From positions 4,179,392 through 4,243,391 of the forward strand of contig CM119264.1 in the NCBI GenBank assembly GCA_051294375.1: DNA of 64,000 nt, written 5' to 3'. The DNA is from Paraspadella gotoi (taxonomy: Eukaryota > Chaetognatha). Numbering within the stretch: position 1 is the first letter of the stretch; each line of letters begins with the position of its first letter. Position numbers and translations under genes: made by a program. The notes below the pieces were generated by a model. That model did no database searches, was not told where the DNA came from, and saw only the letters and a list, made by a program, of their open reading frames with translations. This document shows, in pieces, positions 35,376 to 44,510 of the stretch.

Positions 35376-38300
35376 ACCTCAATGCGATAGTCTCGGTCTT
35401 TGTGAGTCGTCACTCACTTTGGAATGGCGAGAAAACGTAGTCACGGAAAACTTTAATGAAAAACATTCACCGATCACGATTAAAATCAATATCTTCGTTT
35501 TCATCAGTCGATAACATCTCACAGTATCGCACGATCACATAATCAGAGAATCACTCGAGTCTCTCTCTTCCTCTTGAGTCTTCACCATCAAAAAATCTCT
35601 TTGTCTCTTCCTCTTCCGTCGCTCGGTGTCCCTGATAGTGAGGACGAAATCCCGCTAAGGCCGCGGAATCCCTCACAAAATACAGTCGTGATATCCATGG
35701 TTTTATTACAAGATATGTGGCAGTGATACCAGAGAGAGAGAGANNNNNNNNNNNNNNNNNNNNNNNNNNNNNNNNNNNNNNNNNNNNNNNNNNNNNNNNN
35801 NNNNNNNNNNNNNNNNNNNNNNNNNNNNNNNNNNNNNNNNNNNNNNNNNNNNNNNNNNNNNNNNNNNNNNNNNNNNNNNNNNNNNNNNNNNNNNNNNNNN
35901 NNNNNNNNNNNNNNNNNNNNNNNNNNNNNNNNNNNNNNNNNNNNNNNNNNNNNNNNNNNNNNNNNNNNNNNNNNTAAATACTATTTAAATACTATTTTTT
36001 TGATAATAAGGACAAGGGATAATTTCTGCTAGACGTTAAAGGTAACAAAATGCAAAAAAACCAGAAAAAGGATAAGCACTAAGAGACAACACAGAGATAG
36101 CTCTCACCATCCCTCTCTCTTTCTCTATATCCCTAACTGCTAACACTCTCTCTTTTTCTCACTCTCCCTCCCTAACTCCCTCACTCTCTCCCTCTGATTC
36201 TCCCTCTCTCCCTCCCTCTCTCCTCTCCCTTCCCTCCTTCGTCGGGAGATAAAATTTATTCTGGAATCGAATTTTCTCGCAATAGGCCCGAGGTCGATCC
36301 CGCGACAAAGTCCTTCCTATAAATTAGATTAAAAACGAGGATTAGAACTGAAATCGACTCTTCGTCACTACATTTTCGGGAAACAAAAATCCGTTCTTAT
36401 AAGAAAAGAAAAGATCGGATGGAAACGAAAATACAATGAAGAGAGCGGTTGTCTTTTCGTTATGTAATCATTGTTGTCGACGTTGTAATTAAAGTGGTGT
36501 TATCGTTGTTCAATTGCGACAGACGAAACTAAAACATATTGTACGTATTGTTATTATTTGGTTAAATCATTCAATGAATACATAATATAGAAGTAGAAGA
36601 AAAGAGAAGTAAATTCAATAAATATATAAGTAGGGGATATAATTGGGGGGTTTTTTTCACAATATTTTTAATAATTCCTTATGCGAGAAAAGGTTTTTTC
36701 TTGAGCGAAAAGACAATCCTGCGGAGTCACAGAGGTCACCAATGAAGAGGGCGAATGACTCTCTCTCTCTCTCTCTCTCTCTCTCNNNNNNNNNNNNNNN
36801 NNNNNNNNNNNNNNNNNNNNNNNNNNNNNNNNNNNNNNNNNNNNNNNNNNNNNNNNNNNNNNNNNNNNNNNNNNNNNNNNNNNNNNNNNNNNNNNNNNNN
36901 NNNNNNNNNNNNNNNNNNNNNNNNNNNNNNNNNNNNNNNNNNNNNNNNNNNNNNNNNNNNNNNNNNNNNNNNNCTTTTCTCCGTTCACTCAACTTACCAT
37001 CCACTTACCCTTCCGTTCTGACTCACCCCTTGTTTCTCGCCCTCCATCCCGACCTTCAAAATCTTCGCCGCCGCCGGGTTAACTTTCCTTTTACTTTCAG
37101 CTGCGCCGCGAGTATTTGAGAAGAAACTCTATGAGTCACTTTTCGGTCGTTCGGTTTGTCTGGCTCTCTGCACATCACTTATCTCGTAATATTGAGTTAT
37201 TTTATTCATATTTAACAAATATCGGCTTTATTATAAAACCTTTATTTAGTATCTTTTTAATAATTGTATCATCATATAAAATGGGAAATGCATTTATATG
37301 ATAATTGAACCAATGATCGTGTAATACTTGTCATACAGGCTAATACGTACCAGGCAGAATAAATAGTGTGTGAGATTTGATATCAAAATATTTTATATTT
37401 GTATAGTTACGTTATAAAAAAAGTTAATGAGACGTACTAACACCTTGGAATTCCCGTTCCTTGTTTACTTTGGCTTCAAATTCAGTTTCAACTTTCATTA
37501 TTATTCTTCTTTCTTTCAAATTCTCTCTTGAAAGACAAAGATAAAAAATGAAAATATAAAAGGAACTCATCCCGTTTTATTTTTTTTTCTTTAGAAACAA
37601 AAGCGAAACAAAATGTAAANNNNNNNNNNNNNNNNNNNNNNNNNNNNNNNNNNNNNNNNNNNNNNNNNNNNNNNNNNNNNNNNNNNNNNNNNNNNNNNNN
37701 NNNNNNNNNNNNNNNNNNNNNNNNNNNNNNNNNNNNNNNNNNNNNNNNNNNNNNNNNNNNNNNNNNNNNNNNNNNNNNNNNNNNNNNNNNNNNNNNNNNN
37801 NNNNNNNNNNNNNNNNNNNNNNNNNNNNNNNNNNNNNNNNNNNNNNNNNNNNNNNNNNNNNNTCTCTCTCTCTCTCTCACTTTGACCCTTTTCACCAGAG
37901 AGAAAAATCACGTAATGTCAGAATCAATGAGTAAACAATTTGTAACGTAAACTTTGCTCTGATATTTTAAAACGTTTTAAATTTGAATTGAAAGAAATAT
38001 AAAAGTTGTGGGAAAAGAAAACTATAAAAACGTATCGAAAAAAGAGTTAGCCATCCACGTTTTTTAAAATGTTCTGTCTTTTTAATTGACGCGTAATAAG
38101 ATTTAGTATTTTTGTTGTTTTATTCTACTGCGTTTCTGTTTTCTCAAGTATATACGTATATCTTTTTAGTAGCATGGTCTAATTTCGAATCTTAATTCGT
38201 AACATTTCTAACTATTTAAAATTTTTATTTCTATTTTTTTTTTCATTAACACGAGAAAATAAAACTGATTTTAAACCTTTTTTGAACAAACTAACGCGAT

Positions 38301-39639
38301 GAATGACAGACAAGGAAACACACAGAGGAGCTTTGTAAGTCTAGAAAAAACATAAACGTAAAAAATAGACGACATAAATTTATTTTCAAAAATGAAAGAA
38401 AAACAAAAGAGAAAAATATAAAATGAAAGGAAAATTGAAGAAGATGTCCCGAATTTGAAAGGAGAAGGAAAACTGTTAGAGAGAGAGGNNNNNNNNNNNN
38501 NNNNNNNNNNNNNNNNNNNNNNNNNNNNNNNNNNNNNNNNNNNNNNNNNNNNNNNNNNNNNNNNNNNNNNNNNNNNNNNNNNNNNNNNNNNNNNNNNNNN
38601 NNNNNNNNNNNNNNNNNNNNNNNNNNNNNNNNNNNNNNNNNNNNNNNNNNNNNNNNNNNNNNNNNNNNNNNNNAAAGAATGATTCAAAGAAAGTCATTGA
38701 GGACCCAAGAAAAGAAGCCACACCCTGATGAATGAAAGGAAACCCAAAGTATGATTTAAGTCATTGAGGAAAACTCAACCGAAAATGGAAATACAAAATG
38801 GATGCCCGAAAGGGAGACCCAAAAAATAAAGGGCCTAAAATGGAAAAGCAAAATTCCACTGGGACGAGAAAGGATGATAAAAAAAAAGTTACGTCGAGAG
38901 AAAACAAAAAAAATTCGGCGCAAAATGTCAAATCGTCCAGAACAAATTTTATCGAGGAAAAAAAAATATAGAAGGAAACAGAGATAAAATTTTACTCAAA
39001 CCAAAAAACGAAAGAAAATAAGAAAATAGTTAAAAATAAAAAGTATCGAATTTTGCGGAGAGTATTTAAAAAAAAATGGAGAAACGGAGTAACGAAAAGT
39101 TAAGCGGTTTTCTGTTGTTAAGTTTTTAAAAATATATTTTTAAAAACTGTAATTTTCGTCGTTTTATCTCGTGAACGTTTTAAGAAATTGAAATCGAAGA
39201 AAAAGCATCTTTTGGATTCAGTTGNNNNNNNNNNNNNNNNNNNNNNNNNGAGGCATTCTCTCTCTCTGCTCTCTTTCTCTCTGCCTCGGTCTCTCTCGTG
39301 CTCTCTCTCTCCGTCGTCTCTCTCTCTCTCCCAGGTCATCTCATGCTGCTTATCTCTCTCTCTCTCCAAAATTGTGTAAAATTAACTGATTTTCGTTCCA
39401 TTCGATGGTTCTTAAACCCTATATTGAGGCCTAACCCGAAGTGTACTTTAACGTTTAATGTTTCAAGTTTGATTTTAACTATTTGATTTACGCCCGAACT
39501 GAATTTAACGGTCAGTTTGGAGTAAGCGTTTCTGGCCTCCTTAACTGCTGTCAAGGATATTCAACCAAAATTTGGGAAAACGCTTTTTTCTAATTAAGAA
39601 TACGAATTGTTAGTAATTGAATTCCAGAGTTTGATTTTC
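35376..39639. other. AT-rich intergenic DNA with five gaps, no gene seen
   Basis: Gaps at 35744, 36786, 37620, 38489 and 39225, mostly lipped by GA or CT repeats, take up about 870 bases. 36110-36240 is CT/CCCT-rich. 37060-37480 and 37900-38460 are AT-rich and featureless. 38674-38790 has the word AGTCATTGAGGA twice. I find no splice-flanked open frame or domain. Confidence 0.75.
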
Positions 39640-40290
39640 TTTTTTTTTACGTGTTTGTTTGTGCTGGTGGCGTAAAAACTACGCCAAATACGTTTATTAT
39701 TTCTAAATTACGTAATGTGGCGTTAATGATTTTTCAAAAAATTTTTAAAAATTATCAAATCAATAATTGTACATGTTTAATATTTAAAATTTGGCGAAAA
39801 ATGTGGTGGGCGTAAAATGGCGTAGAAAATGAAGTAAAACCGGTTTAATATGAATATCATGATGTGGCGTGTAAAGACTTTTTGATTAATTTTCTAGAAA
39901 CTATTCAATATAGTGGTTTTAAAGATTATCCGGGCACCTTTTTTAGTACCAGATGTGGCGAAGATGTGGCGTAAACTGAAAAGAACCATATATAATTAAT
40001 TTAAATATTTCTGTGGGGTCATAATAAATTGTGTTTGTATTTTCTAAAGAAAAAAGCTATCTAATTGAGTTGTTTTAAATAGTTTTAGCCGGACCTTTTT
40101 TTGCGAGTACAGGTTTATGGCGTAGATGGCGTTAAGGACGTTGAACTAAAGTGCCATATATAATATGAGATTTAAATTTTATGGCGTAGAAATGTTTTTT
40201 TTCATTTTCGAAAATAAGAACTAATTAGGTTAATGAATGCCTGCTGGCGAGCAGATGGCGTAGAGATATTGACGGTAAAACTGTGTGCCA
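39640..40290. repeat. Satellite-like repeat, unit about 150 bp, 4-5 diverged copies
   Basis: Each copy has GTGGCGTA or ATGGCGTA (39668, 39718, 39803, 39860, 39962, 40115, 40180, 40255 and others), then CCATATATAAT..TTTAAAT, TTTTCTA..A..TATT, and GTTTTA..CCGG.CCTTTTTT before the next GTGGCGTA. Copies C (about 39950-40105) and D (about 40108-40245) align best. Divergence is high. Confidence 0.65.
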
Positions 40291-40764
40291 CTGTTTATGC
40301 CCTCTCATGTCTTCTCTTTTCCTCCTTGTTTTTTTTCTCATTGTTATTTTTTTATTTTTTTCTATTTTTCTGTGATGAACAATTCCGATCTCTAAAAGAG
40401 AATTATTTTTAGGTTTTAAGAAAAAAATGAAATAACCGAAAATAATCTCAAAATCATAGATAAAAAGAAACAAAGATCACTACACGTAAAAGCCAGTGGA
40501 ACCAATTTTTTAAAGTGATCTAAAATTGTGGATCAACAATGGTTTCTTTAGTTTATGGTTAAATGTGTTAAAATAAAGACTGATAATAAAGACATTGCCC
40601 ATTATAATATCTAGTATCAAGTATATTTAGCCAAAGGAGGAATTGTTGTAAGGCAGAAAAAAGGCACAATAAATATTAAAGATCAATAAGTAAATATGAT
40701 TATATAGTTTCATAGCATATGGAATGATCATAGCCATAATATACAGTAGGAAAGATGATATAAA

Positions 40765-41037
40765 ATGAACTATCGCCAGAACTGCTGCCGGGCGCATGTT
40801 TTGGCCGCATCATTTTTGGGAATCAGAATGAATCCAGTTTGTTTGAGAGAAAATGGCCTTTGCATCTCCTGTAGCACCAGCAAGGTTTTGGCAGGAAAGC
40901 TGAGTTTTGGCACAACAATAAGAAGAGAAATAATTCGCTTTCTGTACTTATCCAAGTATTTTCTTATTGATAAGGATTCTTTTTCGGGTTTTTTGTTAGA
41001 CTTACCCTTACAGTATCTAGTATTTAAAAGAAAATAA
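40765..41037 (+). CDS. Unrecognised ORF, 90 codons, low support
   Basis: ATG-to-stop frame with six Cys in its first half, followed by a hydrophobic C-terminal half (FLLDLPLQYLVF). I do not recognise a family. On the minus strand 40770-40955 is also open and follows a fair splice acceptor (AAACTCAG), so the strand is unclear. Base composition is richer in GC than its flanks, as for other exon-like islands in 41-48 kb. Confidence 0.15.
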   Translation: MNYRQNCCRAHVLAASFLGIRMNPVCLRENGLCISCSTSKVLAGKLSFGTTIRREIIRFLYLSKYFLIDKDSFSGFLLDLPLQYLVFKRK

Positions 41038-41339
41038 AAATATTTTTCTTTGTTAGTAGTGTTCCATACATAACTAGTTTCAAAAGGCGGGCTTGGTTTT
41101 TTGAATCAAATTCCTATTAATGTTTCGGCCGATAGTAAAAAGTAAAATTTCGTCGAATATGCTAATCCTACCTTAATCGATTTCCTTCTGTCGTTCAAAC
41201 CAAACAAAAAAAAAAAAAAAAAAAAAGAAAAATAGTTCCCCAACCGCGAAAAAACTGGCCAAGGAAACCTCGACGTTGGGGGTTTGTATCATTTTCATTA
41301 TGATCATCTCCGCCTCAGTCGCACCGGGATCGTTAGCAG

Positions 41340-41450
41340 ACATTGGCTCAAGAGGCGAACACCAGGCGTAGTGTGTCCATCCCACAGTCCCTAATGACTT
41401 CCGGCTCTGGCGTTGGCAAAGCGAGACCGTCTTTGGGAAAGCCGCGCCAG
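41340..41450 (+). CDS. Candidate 111-bp exon, unknown protein
   Basis: A GC-rich island in AT-rich DNA. On plus it is bounded by TTAGCAG (acceptor) and CAG|GTGACT (donor) and is open for 37 codons with a basic, Ser-rich product (SIPQSLMTSGSGVGKARPSL). The minus strand is also open over part of it (MATAGLPVIRPIG..., upstream of which is purine-rich rather than a pyrimidine tract). No family recognised. Strand and exon status are uncertain. Confidence 0.2.
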
Positions 41451-41639
41451 GTGACTGAGAGGCGTCACTTGAAGGATCGGGAAGCGCCCAAAGCCAACAG
41501 TGAGATGCCCCATCGTTCCAATAGGGCGAATCACAGGCAACCCGGCTGTTGCCATAATTCCTTCTTTTTTTTTTCTCTCTGCTCTCTCCCTCTCTCTCCT
41601 CCTTCTTTCTTCTGAGGCAGAATTAGGATTATTTGGCAA

Positions 41640-42604
41640 GATAGTATAAAGTAAGAATCACAAAGTCATTATTGATTCTGCGTTCTTTTGGCATCTGCGC
41701 TCATCGGCGATCGTTTCCTTGGGGATCAATGGGGAAAATTTGTCTATACTACATCGGATAAATTTTTAGGTTTGAAGAATTGTTCCGGAAGTCGGAATAA
41801 ATAACAGAAATGTTTATTTAAAAAAAAAAAACAGACAAAAGTTGATCGAGTTGTCCTGTTAACAAATTCATGATATGATTGTTCAAGAAAGTAGATTTAA
41901 TTATCGCCCATTTAGTTAACATGTTGTAACAGTCTAGATTTTCAAAATTTTCATCCAATAAGTTCGTTTAATTAATCAATATATCCGATCCGCGTTATGG
42001 TAGAAAAATTACTCGCAAGCAATCAAACTGTCACATTGTCACGATGATAGATTCGCTCGTGAAAATGAAAATGAGGGAATCGAAACTCGAGAAAGTCCGG
42101 GCCGACTTGGCGCTCAAGCAGGCGTCGGGTTTTTATGCTGGTAGCCAAAGATCCTCCTGAGCAAAATTATATAAGAAAATCCACTCACTTACGAAATTCT
42201 CAACGACTTCTTTCGCCAAATAATATATAAGTAATTTTAATGATAATGAAATTAAATTCAAAGACGATAGAGTCATACAGTTCTACTTTGCAACATCCCT
42301 GCCCTAAATATGTCCCGTACATATTGTTCATGGTTGTCAAAAATAATCGTCACTTGTAAACAAAATAAAAATATTTAATATTTTTTTTTTGCCGTTTTGT
42401 TCAAACTGAACGAAAGAAAATAGAAAAACCAAAATTATAACAGATTCAAATATTCATTATGCTAAGGAAAAAAGGAAAGAAATGAAGATATTTTTCGAAT
42501 CGTCCTTGTTCGAGCAGCTTTGTGCTGTGGTTCACGGTAATGACTATCTTCCGTATTTACTAAAATATTTAGCAAGATAAAATATATTAAAAAGTATATC
42601 TTAC
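41640..42604. other. AT-rich stretch, nothing recognised
   Basis: Unique AT-rich DNA without repeats, splice-flanked frames or RNA-like structures that I can support. It also separates the exon-like islands at 41340 and 42605. Confidence 0.6.
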
Positions 42605-42767
42605 TCCAGGCATCGTCCCATCTCTCTCCGGTCCGTCAGAGGATATCTTCCTCTTCTGATCGACGCCCATCGCCGACCGCGGCCGAAGTGGGCGCGCCGG
42701 CCTCCGAACGCTCAAGAGTACTATCGGACCCGCACGGAGAATCATGACGCCCGCCCATGCCGAAGGT
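42605..42767 (-). CDS. Candidate internal exon, unknown protein
   Basis: On the minus strand a textbook acceptor (CTCTTCTCTTTCTCAACAG) precedes the segment and a strong donor (GGA|GTAAGATA) follows it, giving a 163-bp exon. The best frame is polar with Ser, Gly and acidic runs (GGRHDSPCGSDSTLE, then RRSEEEDIL), then one stop near the 3' end that a single-base shift would avoid. That fits the indel noise seen throughout. GC content is far above the flanks. I cannot name the protein or find its neighbouring exons. Confidence 0.35.
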
Positions 42768-43133
42768 CTGTTGAGAAAGAGAAGAGATGGAGCCACAATC
42801 TTGTTAAAAATTTAAAAAAAAAAGCTTAAACTATTTTGACATTCTAATCAATTCCTTCAAACCCGCCTTATGTAAGTTGAAATTTAATTTTAAACAATTT
42901 TTCGGTTTACATAACTGGAATTAAGTAATTTTAAGACCCATTGGCACAATTTCAGTACCGAATTTGTATATTCTTCAGAGTCTAAAAATCCCAGCGGGGG
43001 CATTTGAAACGTTCCGCTCAAATAACACGCAATTTGTTTGACGAAGACAACAACAACAACGAGGACAAGACAAGAATCGGACAGACGGTTCGATCACAAT
43101 GTAATCCTTCAGAACACCCAAGGTGAATGATAG

Positions 43134-43146
43134 AAGAGAGGAGAGA

Positions 43147-43204
<58 letters not shown>

Positions 43205-43206
43205 CG
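43134..43206. repeat. (GA)n tract
   Basis: Interrupted GA repeat. The Ser/Leu-rich frames on the minus strand are its translation. Confidence 0.95.
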
Positions 43207-43424
43207 AACAAGGATATGACAGAATTTGCAGATACAGAGACAACAAGAGAGAAACAGACACAGAGAACGAGTTGAGAAAAAATAAACATCTAGCTCCCGC
43301 TAATAAGCAGATTTGTCGGAATCTTCGACCCGAGAGGGAGACGTCGTCGCAACAGGAGAGAAAAAATTGCAGAATGCGAGAAAAAAAAGAGCAACCGAAT
43401 GACGACCGATTACTAACGGTGAAT

Positions 43425-44090
43425 GACATTTTTTTAAGTAATTATAAATTACTACGGTGAATGACCATTTTTATTGGTAATTATATAATTATACAGGAGT
43501 GAAATGACATTTTTATTAGTAATTATAATTACTACGGTGAATGACATTTATATTAGTAATGTATTAAATTACTACGGTGAATGACATTTTTTAATTAGTA
43601 ATTACTAGGTAAATGACTTTTATTATAATCTATGTGAATGACATTTTTATTAGTAATGTATTAATTACTACATGACGTGAATGACATTTTTCATTAGTAT
43701 TATATTACTAAGGTGAATGACATTTTATGAGTAATATACATTAATTACTAGCGTGAATGACATTATTATTAAGTAATATTAATGTACTATGGAAGCTATA
43801 GTAATATATTACTAGGTAATGACATTTTTTATTTTAGTAATTACTTGAATTACTATGGTGAAATGCATTTTTTAGTAATTATTAATTACTACGTGAATGA
43901 CATTTTTATTAGTACTTATTAATTACCTAGCGTGAATGCATTTTTATTAGTAATTTTAATTACTACGGTGGAATGAACCATTTTATTAAGTCAATTATTA
44001 ATTACTACAGTGAGTGACATGTTTATTAGTCATTATAATTACTATGGGAATGACATTTTTTATTAGTAATTATTAATTACTACAGATGAA
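43425..44090. repeat. Minisatellite, unit about 38 bp, about 17 copies, self-complementary
   Basis: The unit is TACGGTGAATGACATTTTT plus ATTAGTAATTATTAATTACTA-like sequence. The second half is a near-perfect palindrome (TAGTAAT..ATTACTA), so every unit can form a hairpin. Copies vary by small indels (34-41 bp). A single related line, GAATGACCATTTTTATTG, also occurs at about 1503-1522. Confidence 0.95.
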
Positions 44091-44234
44091 ATGGAAAACA
44101 ATTCGATTGTATTATAAATTAATAACGTAAAGCATTGATTATTATAAATACAATGTTCAGTTACTATAACTCTCTAATTATTTTCATTTTTTTGTTGCCC
44201 CTAAAGTCAAAAATCAGACTTCGCCGAGCTAAAT

Positions 44235-44510
44235 ATGTACATAAACGTACTTGTTTTAAGCATCCTTACCTCTGCCTCCCCGCCCCCAATTTCCGTATCA
44301 AGACGACGACGACAAGTTCAGAAACTCCGAAGCCCCCGGTTTTGGTCCCATAGAGATCGACTGATGAATGCCGCCAATCGCCGACATTCCGCCAGACGAC
44401 GATCGCCACGACGGTCCATCGATGCGTCATTCCTCGGCCGGATTCCAGTATGGACGAATCTCAGGTCGGCGCCGGCGGCGAGGCGTTCTGGTCGTACTTG
44501 CTGGGAATAA
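44235..44510 (+). CDS. Astacin gene exon 1: possible signal peptide and propeptide
   Basis: ATG at 44235 opens MYINVLVLSILTSASPPP, a plausible short signal peptide. The most protein-like continuation then shifts frame: PYQDDDDKFRNSEAPGFGP (from 44293), then PPIADIPPDDDRHDGP (from 44371). Propeptide sequences diverge fast, so this exon is assigned by position and composition, not homology. The 3' boundary is unclear, with a weak CAG|GTCGGC near 44463. A minisatellite follows in the intron. Confidence 0.4.
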   Translation: MYINVLVLSILTSASPPPISVSRRRRQVQKLRSPRFWSHRDRLMNAANRRHSARRRSPRRSIDASFLGRIPVWTNLRSAPAARRSGRTCWE

